A DNA stretch of 64,000 nt from JABGQS01 sp963666505 (lineage in GTDB: Bacteria > Bacillota > Clostridia > Christensenellales > SZUA-584), in contig CAXXXL010000001.1 in the NCBI GenBank assembly GCA_963666505.2, positions 744,001 to 808,000 of the forward strand, read 5' to 3'. The stretch's first letter is position 1. Every line of letters begins with the position of its first letter. Positions 48,701-57,354 of this stretch are shown here, in pieces. A model generated the notes under the pieces. That model searched no databases and was not told the DNA's origin. It saw nothing but the letters and a program-made list of their open reading frames with translations. The translations under genes were made by a program, and so were the position numbers.

Positions 48701-48786
48701 GTAACGCATATGAGATAGACCAGCACAAAATTATTCAGTGCAATATCAGAAAAACAAGCTCTCAGAACGAATCAGACAAGACTTAA
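45736..48786 (+). CDS. CheB-CheR-PAS fusion protein
   Basis: The frame opens with GTG 45730, but ATG 45736 with AAGAGG upstream is preferred, giving 1016 residues. Domains: a CheB methylesterase (about 40-235) with the catalytic triad S52 (GASAGG), H81 (VQHLAP) and D173 (GTGSDG); a CheR methyltransferase (about 250-510) with WCAGCSTGEEAYS for S-adenosylmethionine; a coiled coil (about 690-770) of repeated NEEL units; then two PAS-type domains. No receiver domain controls the CheB part and no chemoreceptor gene is present. It ends 53 bases before a PAS kinase, which probably completes a signalling unit usually found as one fused protein. Confidence 0.88.
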   Translation: MATRKKAGAKIKENKSEPIEISGITDTTTKKVSEDESQIIPLKFPVVGIGASAGGLAAFEAFFTGMPEGKDPDIAFVIVQHLAPDYKSILTEIIRRYTKMKVFEVEDGMTVKPSCVYIIPPNQNMALFNGILQLFDIPQSKGLNMPIDFFFKSLAKDQHAKAVCIILSGTGSDGTLGLRAVKGEGGLAIVQSPDTTEYDGMPESAIATGLVDYQLPPNEMAKQLISFVTHISVISNKRKEPGLTDNENTHKKIFLLIRNHTGHDFSKYKTSTIDRRIERRMAVHRVETMADYIKYLQVTPAEIHALFQDLLIGVTSFFRDEDAFNKLEEVIIPKLFEGKPAGSTIRVWCAGCSTGEEAYSIAILLQEHLEKIKENYQIQVFATDIDEHAINISRAGLYPSSIITDLTKDRIERFFTLEPGNNTYRINKSIRDLLIFSVLSVIKDPPFSKLDLISCRNLMIYLSNDLQKKIIPLFHYALNPRGILFLGSAETVGGFESLFKTLDRKLKFYQRTEDFQADQAYLRPQILPPATKVERTNNKKMLKKAIQTKKPFKEIVEQYILRECSVAGILVNENGDILYIHGRTGMYLEPGQGEVGTSNVLKMAREGLKPKLTLALKNAAIKKETIHLSEINVKTNGHFTKVNLVVKQLVTGFVSNNEQPLYIILIKEINPQEHIIKPKTKDAGSENDLKTHLIDLESELRINEEYLQAANEELETSNEELKSSNEELQAVNEELQSTNEELETSKEEMQSINEELSTVNSELQAKVHDLSQVNNDMNNLLAGTNIATIFLDYQQKILRFTPTANKIINLILSDVGRPVAHIVSNLINYDQLTNDVNNVLDTLVPKNIQVQTIEGKWYNMIIQPYRTIENVIEGAVLTFVDITEAKNAKDMLAISEISYRTLFETAGEGILILDGVTGKINNVNPFLIELLGYSKEQFLGKEIWSIGIFKDIAANKEKFFEVNNEKNIRYENLPLETADGRKIDVEFISNAYEIDQHKIIQCNIRKTSSQNESDKT

Positions 48787-48839
48787 GATAAAAAAACAAC
48801 TGCAACCTAAAGCTTAACGCCAATTTAAAGAGGTGCATT

Positions 48840-51326
48840 ATGAGCAAAGAAGATAATTCTAAAAGAAATAAGGCTAAATCATCTGATGTCTCTGGAGCGA
48901 ACAATGATCTTCGTTCCGCCGCAGAAGCGTTGATTATAAAGGAAAACAAACTTAATGGTGTAGACATAGAAAAACTCACGCCTGAAGAAGTGAGCTTAAT
49001 TATTCACGACCTTAAAGTTCATCAAGTCGAGCTTGAAATGCAGAATGAAGAACTTAAAAGAATCCAAAGAGAGCTTGACTCTACCAAAGCTCGCTATTTT
49101 GATATTTACGATTTAGCTCCGGTAGGATACTTGATCATCTCTGAGCGAGGTATAATTTTAGAGTCGAATCTAACTGCATCAACGATGCTTGGAACCAGTC
49201 GGGCAGATTTAATTAAAACAAGATTTTCTCAATATGTTCAAAAAGAGGATGAGGACATTTATTATCTTCATAGAAAAAAGATTTTTGAGTCCTTGCTCCC
49301 TCAGGAGTGTGAGCTTCGAATTGTAAAAAATGATGGCACAACATTTTGGGGAAGAATTAAAGCAAGTGTTGAAATAAGCGAAGAATTAAAAACATGCAGA
49401 TTTACCCTGGATGATATTACAGAGCGCAAGAGAATAGAAGAAGAACAAAGATCAGTGCTGGAACAGCTTCAAGTAGGCATTGCGGTTCATGCAGCAGACT
49501 CCTCTGTTATTTTCTGCAATCCATTAGCTGAGAAAATATTAGGTTTTTCATCCGAACAATTAAAAGGGAAAGTTGCTTCAGACCCTGCTTGGAAATTTTA
49601 CAATGAAGAGGGAAAGCAACTACGATTAGACGAATATCCAATATCTATTATAATAAACAGTAAAAAATCCATAGATGATTATGTAATAGGAATAAAATCT
49701 TCTCATTCCGATTCTATTAGGTGGGTAGCAGTTAATGGACACCCAATAATTGAAAATGGCCAAATTGAAAAAGTTATTATAAGCTTTATAGATATCACGG
49801 ATAAAAAAGTTTCAGAAAAAGAACTAATAGAAAGCGAATTGAAATACAGGTTGCTCATAACGCAAATGAAACAAGGTATGGCTTTGCATGAAATTATAGT
49901 AGATGCCGCAGGGAATCCGGTCGACTACCGATTCCTTGATGTGAATCAAGGGTTTGAGAATTTAACTGGACTTAAGCGTGAAGACGTTATCGGGAAAACT
50001 GTGCTGGAAGTACTGCCGGGAACAGAGCATACATGGATAGAAAAATATGGGCATGTTGCCCTGACTGGGGAACCTCTGACTTTTGAAGATTACGCAATAG
50101 AAATGAACAAACACTTTGAGATAATTGCTTATTCTCCAAAACCTAAACAATTTGCTACTATTTTTAAAGACATTACCAAGAAAAAAAAGGATGAAGAGCT
50201 GTTTGAGCAGAATATGAAAGATTTATTGGAGTCACAACGAATAGCGGGATTAGGAACATGGAGGCTAAAATTAGCAACTAATGAGGTGTCTTGGACAGAG
50301 GAGCTTTACAAAATGTATGGGTTTGACCCAAAACTTCCACCACCGCCATATACTGAGCATATGAAGCTGTTCACTTCTGATAGTTGGAATAGTTTATCGA
50401 CCGCTCTTGAGCGTACAGCAACTTTAGGAATCCCTTATGAACTTGAACTTGAAACTGTAAAATTAGACGGCTCGAATGGATGGATGTGGGTACGAGGCGA
50501 GGCCGAAAAAGATTCGGAAGGAAACATCATTTCTCTTTGGGGAGCCGCTCGGGACATTACAGAACAAAAGAAACTTGAAGAAGAGAAAATAAACATGTTT
50601 GCTCATTTGAATCAACAGCAACGCCTTGAATCAATCGGAACATTAGCGGGTGGGGTCGCTCATGAAATTAATAACCCTTTAAACGGTATTATGAACTATG
50701 GTCAATTGATATTAGACAGCTCAGATGGAGAAAACTCCGAATATGCTAAAGAGATAGTTCGTGAAACAAATAGAATTGCAGTCATTGTAAAAGATCTATT
50801 GCAGTTCTCAAGGGACGAGAAACAAGAGCATAGTTACGCAAATATAAAGGATATAATCGAGAGCACGTTATCACTTATTAAAACGGTAATAAAGAGTGAT
50901 CAAATAGATTTGCAGATCGATGTTCCTGAAGATATGCCTGATCTAAAGTGCAGAAGCCAGCAGATTCAGCAGGTAATAATGAATCTATTGACAAATGCAC
51001 GAGACGCACTTATTGAAAAGTATGAAGGGTATAACGAAGATAAGATAATTAAATTGTATTGTACTCAGTTTAATAAAGAAAACCGCAGATGGGTCAGAAT
51101 AACTATTGAGGATCATGGCAATGGCATTCCGGAAGCTAGTAAGGGGAGAATATTCGAACCATTTTTCTCTTCAAAAAGCAGAGATAGGGGAACTGGTTTG
51201 GGATTGTACATTAGTTATGTAATAGTGAAAGACCATCATGGCGAATTAACTTTTGAAACGGAGGAAGGCATTTATACTAAGTTCTATGTAGATTTACCAA
51301 TTGATAATGGTTGGGAACTTGGATAA
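48840..51326 (+). CDS. PAS-domain sensor histidine kinase
   Basis: An 828-residue cytosolic kinase. A charged N-terminal coiled coil (VHQVELEMQNEELKRIQREL) is followed by about four PAS domains and the kinase core: H-box LAGGVAHEINNPLNGI (His 608), N-box QQVIMNLLTNARDAL, IEDHGNGIP, EPFFSSKS and GTGLGLYISYV. The third PAS domain is similar to the first PAS of the 14320 kinase. Upstream is the CheB-CheR-PAS gene; a truncated REC gene follows, the remains of its likely regulator. Confidence 0.88.
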   Translation: MSKEDNSKRNKAKSSDVSGANNDLRSAAEALIIKENKLNGVDIEKLTPEEVSLIIHDLKVHQVELEMQNEELKRIQRELDSTKARYFDIYDLAPVGYLIISERGIILESNLTASTMLGTSRADLIKTRFSQYVQKEDEDIYYLHRKKIFESLLPQECELRIVKNDGTTFWGRIKASVEISEELKTCRFTLDDITERKRIEEEQRSVLEQLQVGIAVHAADSSVIFCNPLAEKILGFSSEQLKGKVASDPAWKFYNEEGKQLRLDEYPISIIINSKKSIDDYVIGIKSSHSDSIRWVAVNGHPIIENGQIEKVIISFIDITDKKVSEKELIESELKYRLLITQMKQGMALHEIIVDAAGNPVDYRFLDVNQGFENLTGLKREDVIGKTVLEVLPGTEHTWIEKYGHVALTGEPLTFEDYAIEMNKHFEIIAYSPKPKQFATIFKDITKKKKDEELFEQNMKDLLESQRIAGLGTWRLKLATNEVSWTEELYKMYGFDPKLPPPPYTEHMKLFTSDSWNSLSTALERTATLGIPYELELETVKLDGSNGWMWVRGEAEKDSEGNIISLWGAARDITEQKKLEEEKINMFAHLNQQQRLESIGTLAGGVAHEINNPLNGIMNYGQLILDSSDGENSEYAKEIVRETNRIAVIVKDLLQFSRDEKQEHSYANIKDIIESTLSLIKTVIKSDQIDLQIDVPEDMPDLKCRSQQIQQVIMNLLTNARDALIEKYEGYNEDKIIKLYCTQFNKENRRWVRITIEDHGNGIPEASKGRIFEPFFSSKSRDRGTGLGLYISYVIVKDHHGELTFETEEGIYTKFYVDLPIDNGWELG

Positions 51327-51383
51327 ATTATTTATCAGAAAGAGTTAGGTCAACATCATGGAGACCTTATAATAGGGAAAGAT

Positions 51384-51575
51384 TTGGCGAAGATATTAGT
51401 AGTAGACGATGAAAAAAGCATAAGAACTACCTTTGAGTTATTTTTAAGACAAAGTGGACACGAGGTGCTTACTGCTGATTCGGTAAATTCAGCTATAGAT
51501 ATAATTGAGAGGAACGAACTGGATTTAATTATTACTGATATCATAACGCCCCAAATTACTAACATTATGATCTGA
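51384..51575 (+). pseudogene. Truncated REC-HD-GYP response regulator
   Basis: The frame starts at TTG 51384. About 55 residues match the receiver domains at 13253 and 63022 (KILVVDDEKSIRTTFELFLR, then DLDLIITDII-type sequence including the phospho-acceptor aspartate). The match ends abruptly after ITDIITPQ, and a stop comes at 51573-51575. The second half of the receiver and the whole HD-GYP domain are missing. The break lies within about 20 bases of a degenerate copy of the dispersed IS-end-like repeat (GACCAGTTTTCGGAGGACC), which suggests an insertion and deletion. Confidence 0.8.
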
Positions 51576-51711
51576 CCAGTTTTCGGAGGACCCTCAACCA
51601 GTATATCGTAGCGGTGGATCTGGGTGCATAGAGTCTGCCAAGTATAGTGATGAGAAAATACCAATACCTGAATTAATATGGTTTACTTAATAAAGCGGAG
51701 GAATAGAAAGA

Positions 51712-53307
51712 ATGCAAAAAAGAATCTTAACTATTATTATATGCATCATGCTTATTATTATGGCCCTTCCCGTAACGGCGTTGGCCTATGATTACGGCGG
51801 TTATACCTACAACAACAACGATTACAACAAGCTGCGCGCGTTTCTGGAAACGGAATCGGCCGAAGCCGGTGTGAAAAATGGGGAGAAGATTAACCCCGGC
51901 GGATACGACCCGGACGACCCTGCGACGTGGACAGGTGTGGACTGGAACCAAGACGGGGACACGTATAAAGGAGTCATGTATATTGGATACCACGATGAAT
52001 GGACTGATATGTCACTCGCGGGCAGTTTGGACCTTAGCGGGTTTGACTTTCTGGAGAGGGTGTACGTTGGTCAAAATCAAATTTCTTCAATCAATGTTTC
52101 AGGAGATTCCAATCTTGTTTATTTGCATTGTTATGCTAACCAACTGACGGCGTTAGACTGCGCTGGTTTAGCCGCGCTCGATCAGCTTAATTGCAGTGTA
52201 AACAACATATCGGCGCTGGACGTGAGCACGAACACGGCACTTACGGCACTCTGGTGCGCTGTAAACAATCTCACAGCGTTGGATGTATCTGCGAATACCG
52301 AGCTCTCGAGTCTGGATTACAGCAACAATGATCTACCTTCCGTCGATATTTCCCATAACACCAATATTAACTTACTGGGCTGCATATCAACCGGCACCTC
52401 GTCACTTGATATTTCGTCTCTCAATTTATTAGCGCTCTTTTGCGACGGCAACGAACTGACTTCGCTGGATCTGGCCGCCAGCACATGGCTGAATTTTCTC
52501 ACATTCACGGACAACCGTATGCCTGCCATCAATGCCACAATTTGTGGTAATGACGTCTCCCTGACCGCAAGAGGCGACGGCTATGTGGAGCTATATAGGT
52601 ATTTCACAGGTGAGTATTATGCGAACGCCGTTGCCTGCACCGGTAAGACTTTTTTTAACTGGACAGACGAGTCGGGCACCATAGTGTCCACGAACCCCAA
52701 ATATAATCTTTCAGCCGATACTGAATACAATCTGAATGCGAATTTTTCCTGTACTGTCACATTCGACAAAAACGGGGGCGATACGGATTCAGACCCTGCT
52801 ACGGTAGCTGCCAGTAGCAAGCTGACAGCGACCGCAATAGAACCAACCCGTACGGGTTACGTATTCGGCGGCTGGTATAAAGAAGCCGCCTGCACGAATG
52901 CATGGGATTTCGATAACGATACCGTCACAACGGATATAACGCTGTACGCAAAATGGACTGAACTGAAACTTGCATCATCTGTCTCAAGTGGAAAGATATA
53001 CACCGGAGGGCGCATTACGCTGACCCCTAGTGTGGAGGGCGGCGAATGGGACTGGGATGATGAGTTTTTCTCAGCAACATTCAATAGCCCGGCGACGTTC
53101 ACCGCAATGAAGGCGGGCAAATCTACCATCACCTACACCGTGAGCGGAGTGAGCACGACGTACGATGTGACCATTGAGCAGAGCGATCTTCCTCAGACTG
53201 GGCAGGATTTTTCAATCGTTTGGTTTTTGGCAGTAGCTGCATTGCTTTCGTTTTCGGTAAGCCTAAAAGTCGCCATTTCTAAAAAAGAAGAAAAGCTTAA
53301 AATGTAA
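51712..53307 (+). CDS. LPXTG-anchored surface protein with leucine-rich repeats
   Basis: A 531-residue exported protein. A signal peptide (1-25, ending ALAYDY) leads to about nine leucine-rich repeats of some 20-22 residues (pattern LxALDVSxNTxLxxLxCxxN, residues about 105-280). A Listeria-Bacteroides type InlB repeat follows (VTFDKNGGDTDSDPATVA, then GYVFGGWYKE and ITLYAKWT), then a small Ig-like domain. The C-terminus is a sortase signal: LPQTG, hydrophobic segment, basic tail. The sortase gene follows 59 bases on. ATG 51712 has GGAGG upstream. A wall-bound binding or adhesion role is likely. Confidence 0.85.
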   Translation: MQKRILTIIICIMLIIMALPVTALAYDYGGYTYNNNDYNKLRAFLETESAEAGVKNGEKINPGGYDPDDPATWTGVDWNQDGDTYKGVMYIGYHDEWTDMSLAGSLDLSGFDFLERVYVGQNQISSINVSGDSNLVYLHCYANQLTALDCAGLAALDQLNCSVNNISALDVSTNTALTALWCAVNNLTALDVSANTELSSLDYSNNDLPSVDISHNTNINLLGCISTGTSSLDISSLNLLALFCDGNELTSLDLAASTWLNFLTFTDNRMPAINATICGNDVSLTARGDGYVELYRYFTGEYYANAVACTGKTFFNWTDESGTIVSTNPKYNLSADTEYNLNANFSCTVTFDKNGGDTDSDPATVAASSKLTATAIEPTRTGYVFGGWYKEAACTNAWDFDNDTVTTDITLYAKWTELKLASSVSSGKIYTGGRITLTPSVEGGEWDWDDEFFSATFNSPATFTAMKAGKSTITYTVSGVSTTYDVTIEQSDLPQTGQDFSIVWFLAVAALLSFSVSLKVAISKKEEKLKM

Positions 53308-53366
53308 TAAGAATGCTCAAGTGTAAAAAATCAATTTTTACCTGGATACAGGAGTGAACATAAATT

Positions 53367-54074
53367 GTGAAGATTCGTATAGGAATTTTCCTGCGCAATA
53401 TAAAAAGTGTTTTCGAAAACATGTGGAGCAAGCGCCTCGGAAAAGCGCTGCTTATTTTGTCCGGTGCGTTGCTTTTAGCCGCCGTTGTCGCTTTTTTTAT
53501 TTTCTATAACAAAGGCAATATTGCAACAGAAAACGCAAATAAATTACTCAGCGAATATGAGCACGAATTAAATACAACATCTTTGCCAAAAGTTGTGGAG
53601 ACTCCTTGTGTTACATCTTCATTGATCGAGCAAGAAGCATCCCTGACTCCAGTGCCAACTCTCAAAAATTACGAAGGCTATAAGGTGATAGGCAAGCTGA
53701 TGATTGATGAAATCGGCGCAGAGCTGCCCGTAATATCGGAGACGAGCACAACCGCTCTGGAAGTCTCCTGCTGCTACTATAAGGGTGCGATGCCTGGTGA
53801 GCAGGGCAACATGGTTATCACAGGTCACGATTACGCAAGCGGAGCTATATTCGGCAGGCTAAATGAAGTAAAACCAGGTGATACTGTAGTGTTGTCGACA
53901 CCGTTGAAAGATTACACATATGAGGTATACGAGACAAAGATCATCAAACCGGACGATTTTTCTGAACTTGCTGAATATCAAGGAGACATAGCGCTTACGC
54001 TGATGACATGCACAAGTCACGGAAACAGACGTCTCTTGGTACGCTGCACGCTTACAGCTACAAAGATAAATTAA
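53367..54074 (+). CDS. Dedicated sortase for the LPQTG protein
   Basis: A 235-residue membrane-anchored transpeptidase starting at GTG 53367. One N-terminal membrane segment lies at about residues 25-48. The sortase fold shows catalytic H154 (VITGHDYASGAIFGRL), C215 (LMTCTSHG) and R226 (LLVRCTL). Length and motifs fit a class D-like or accessory sortase. It would cut the neighbouring LPQTG signal between Thr and Gly and attach the protein to the wall. The pair is flanked by element debris on both sides and may have arrived together. Confidence 0.87.
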   Translation: MKIRIGIFLRNIKSVFENMWSKRLGKALLILSGALLLAAVVAFFIFYNKGNIATENANKLLSEYEHELNTTSLPKVVETPCVTSSLIEQEASLTPVPTLKNYEGYKVIGKLMIDEIGAELPVISETSTTALEVSCCYYKGAMPGEQGNMVITGHDYASGAIFGRLNEVKPGDTVVLSTPLKDYTYEVYETKIIKPDDFSELAEYQGDIALTLMTCTSHGNRRLLVRCTLTATKIN

Positions 54075-54238
54075 GAGGACTCGCTTTAAGCGGACTTGTA
54101 TGAAGATAATTGTCATGTAATTTCACATACGACGCTCCTTTTGTGCGGAAACATAAACAGCAGTTGACTAATCTCAACGCAACTTGTTGTAGAAAACATA
54201 TGAAGTAGAAGTGATTGGTAGGCACGCTAGAAAATAAC

Positions 54239-54315
54239 AAAATGCACACCCCCTAAAGAAAATGCACACCCCTTACTTAGAATCGTTGAATATTAGACCA
54301 GGGGGTGTGCATTTT
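54239..54315. repeat. Orphan terminal repeats of an IS21-like element
   Basis: AAATGCACACCCCCT (54240-54254) is repeated directly as AAATGCACACCCCTT (54260-54274) and again inverted as AGGGGGTGTGCATTTT (54300-54315). IS21-family ends carry such multiple repeats, and several members have GGGGTGTxCATTTT there. No istA/istB gene is present, so this is a solo end or a small non-autonomous element. Confidence 0.5.
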
Positions 54316-54556
54316 ATCAATTTGTAGTACTTTAGCCAGTAGCGCAAGGGGATCATAACACAATAATTCGACTGTTTCGCAAGCTAAGCTTTACATTGTT
54401 GATATTATGTAAATATCTTTCCAACAACTTTTATTGTAGCGACTCAGAAATAAAATAATCCGTATTATGCCTTTTATACAATCTGTATCAAATACAATAA
54501 AAAGAGTTAAATCTTGTAAGGGGTCAGTTAAGGGGTAGAGTCTTAATTGAAAAAGC

Positions 54557-54661
54557 AAAAAACCCCGGTTTAAAGGGATTTTTCAGCGTTTATTTTGGCG
54601 GATAGAGGCCACCTGAACGATGCACTCTAAATGGAAAGTGTTGAAGAGAAGTAGTTCAGCC
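54557..54661 (+). repeat. Terminator-like hairpin plus dispersed repeat, second copy
   Basis: AAAAAACCCC and GGGATTTTT form a terminator-like hairpin (54557-54583). Then come TGGCGG at 54596, GAACGATGCACTC at 54615-54627 and TAGTTCAGCC at 54652-54661, matching 43405-43472. No gene ends just upstream of it. Confidence 0.5.
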
Positions 54662-54795
54662 AATTAAAATTTATGAATTGAAATGTAGCTAAATATAATT
54701 GTTATTACTAAAATATCTTAATAAAGGAAAACGAAAAGTCAAAATCTTTAGTTTTTATCCAATTCCGATTAAGAATTGAAATATGTGTTTATATA

Positions 54796-56400
54796 GGGTT
54801 TACTGAACAACACAAGAACCCAGCAACGAAGGCAAATTAAGGTGATTCATGGTATAATAAGTGCAAGCAAAACAGCCAAAACAACGCAAAAGCCTTGCAC
54901 TTGGGAGCCGCTATGTATAAGAAAAAGTCACCGCAGACATCTATGTTCGAAACGCCGGGAAACTTCATGATGCTATCAGGCCTTGACCCGAACAACCGCT
55001 GGGTCAGGATGTCGAAGCTGATACCGTGGGATTTGGTAGAAGAGAAATACGCAAAGAATTTTAAGGAAACACCGTTTAGCCATCCGGCAAAATCGGCGCG
55101 TATGGCGATTGGCACACAGATTATTAAAGAAAAGTACGTGCTGTCAGATGATGAGACAGTCGAAATGATAACCGAAAATCCGTATCTTCAGTACTTCATT
55201 GGGCTGGAGTATTTCACGAATCAGGCACCGATGGAGGCGAGCGTACTAACGCTGTTTCGCAAAAAAATCACGCCGTAGATGCTGGCGGAGATTAACGACT
55301 ACATCATTGACCGCAAAAAGAAAGAGGACGATGATGAAAATGATCCGCCGCGCGGGTCGACAACTGGCGATGAAAGTGTTGATTCGGAGGAAAAAACAAA
55401 CGAAGGTTCATTAATTTTGGATGCCACCTGTGTACCGTCGGATATTCGATATCCGACAGACGTATCGCTGTTGAATGAAGGCAGGGAATGCCTTGAAGGT
55501 ATCATTGACGAACAGCATGGGATGGGCTTGACGAACGGACAGAAACCAAGAACCTACAGACAGGTGGCGCGTAAAGACTACATGCGTTTTGTGAGAAACC
55601 GAAAGCCAAGCCGGAAGATAATACGCAAAGCAATACGAAAGCAGCTCGGATACATCCGCCGTGATCTCGCGGCGATTGATGACTTAGGAACAGAAAATCT
55701 GTCGCCAAAATCACAACAGAGGCTCGCAGTAGTACGCAAACTGTATAAGCAGCAAAATCAGATGTATGAAACCAAATCGCACCAAGTACCAGACCGTATA
55801 GTGAGCATCCATCAACCGTGGGTACGCCCCATCGTCCGTGGCAAAGCGACGGCAGACGTTGAGTTTGGGGCAAAGGTTTCGGTAAGCGTATTAGATGGAT
55901 ACTTTCGGATCGAGCATCTTTGCTGGGACGCATACAACGAGAGTACAACGTTAAAGGATACGGTTGAGCGATATAGAGAGCAGACGGGATTTTATCCACA
56001 ACGAATCCTCGCCGACAAGATTTATAGGACAAGAGACAATCTAAAGTATTGCGCAAAGCACGGCATCCGCATGAGCGGTCCGAAGCTCGGCAGACCGCCA
56101 AAGGATAAGGTGCTATACGCGGAGCAGTGCAGAGATGAGCGCAAAGAAGCCGGGGAACGTAACGAAGTTGAGGGAAAGTTCGGAACGGGTAAGCGTTGCT
56201 ACGGGTTGGATCGGTTAACTGCGCGTTTAAAAGACACAAGCGAGACACAAATTCACATGATCGTGCTGACAATGAACCTGTGGAAGAAGATGAAGTCTTC
56301 TTTTGCGACATTTTTTAAGTTGCTGTTCCTACAGAGCTTTTGTAATACGGGCACTTGGGATATTGGTTGTGCTCAGATTGTTGCGTAGATCAGCAGACCC
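54796..56400 (+). mobile_element. IS5-like insertion sequence with inactivated transposase
   Basis: The ends GGGTTTACTGAAC (from 54796) and, inverted, GGGTCTGCTGATC (to 56400) match at most positions, and TATA flanks both sides. The single transposase gene is interrupted by one stop codon, so the copy is probably immobile on its own. Confidence 0.75.
54913..56388 (+). pseudogene. IS5-family transposase with in-frame TAG
   Basis: ATG 54913 follows GGGAG. The frame runs to TAG 55276-55278 and continues in the same frame to 56388, so about 491 residues are split 121 plus 369. The N-terminal part (SARMAIGTQIIKEKYVLSDD, NPYLQYFIGL) is the DUF772-type region. The DDE residues lie in the second part (LILDATCVPSDIRYP, ILADKIYRT, NEVEGKFGTGKR). 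In a typical member the stop position would be a codon such as GAG between ITP and MLAEI, so a single base change accounts for it. TTG 54895 and ATG 55279 are nominal starts only. Confidence 0.8.
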
Positions 56401-56424
56401 TATATATTTAATGAGGTTGTATTT

Positions 56425-57354
56425 ATGAATAAGAACAGAACAAGAAAAGGATTCACTTTGGTGGAGCTTATAGTAGTTGTAGCGGTTTTAGTTATCCTTG
56501 CAAGTGTAGCTATACCAAACTTCGTTTTTATATCTAGCAAAGCTGCTATTACAACTGACATTGCGAACTTAAGGATTTTAAATAATGCAACACAGTATTA
56601 TAAAATAACAAAAAATATAAAAAGCGAAGATATTTTCAATGGAATAGGTTCTGATTTAGATAGGATAATAAAACTCATTAATGAGGGATACTTGGCAGAA
56701 GAAATTGAAACACAAAAAAACGACACCTTTTTTTATTGGAACGTTGCTTCCCAGAAATGGTTATATAGCTTACTAGAATTAACAGAAACACCGCTTCCAA
56801 GTTATCTTTTTAGCGGACTCGATTATGAGAATTATTTGTATACTGGTAATTGGGATAATAGTAAAGAAGGGTTCTCTTCAAGGTATGGATTGCTTTTTAT
56901 GGATAACAATAAGGATGAATATACTATTTCAACTAAAGCACAGCTTGCTGAAGGTACATATGGTGGATACGGGATCTTATTTGAAACTTCTCTAGTTGAT
57001 GAAGATCATGACTCAGGTTATGTACTTCAATTCGATAGAGGGTACAATGCTATAATCATAAGGCCAAGAAATAACGGAAATGAAGAAAGCCCTGTACTCG
57101 TATTAAGAAACAGCGATTGCCCCTTGATTCCTGAAAACAAAGAAGATGATTGGTGGAGCCAAGAACATGAAATAACCTTGCAAGTGAACAATATCGATAC
57201 GGATTCTGGCAATAAAGAGTTGAGCGTCTGGATTGATAACGATTCGATTTTAGATGATTGGTATTTTGAGAGCAACACTGAAAGTGAAAACAATTATACG
57301 GGGTTTAGGTCTTGGGGAGTAGAAACTACATACAAAGAAATGGATATAGAATAA
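56425..57354 (+). CDS. Type IV pilin-like protein (pseudopilin)
   Basis: A 309-residue protein. The short basic leader and KGFTLVELIVVVAVLVILAS form a classic class III signal: a prepilin peptidase would cut after Gly, before the methylated Phe, leaving Glu at position 5. The C-terminal 270 residues form an unusually large globular part, including a region from about 145 with concanavalin-like beta pattern (GYVLQFDRGYNAIIIRPRNN). No prepilin peptidase, assembly ATPase or other pilin gene is in the window. ATG 56425 is only 24 bases from the IS5-like element, with TGAGGT as ribosome-binding site. Confidence 0.8.
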   Translation: MNKNRTRKGFTLVELIVVVAVLVILASVAIPNFVFISSKAAITTDIANLRILNNATQYYKITKNIKSEDIFNGIGSDLDRIIKLINEGYLAEEIETQKNDTFFYWNVASQKWLYSLLELTETPLPSYLFSGLDYENYLYTGNWDNSKEGFSSRYGLLFMDNNKDEYTISTKAQLAEGTYGGYGILFETSLVDEDHDSGYVLQFDRGYNAIIIRPRNNGNEESPVLVLRNSDCPLIPENKEDDWWSQEHEITLQVNNIDTDSGNKELSVWIDNDSILDDWYFESNTESENNYTGFRSWGVETTYKEMDIE

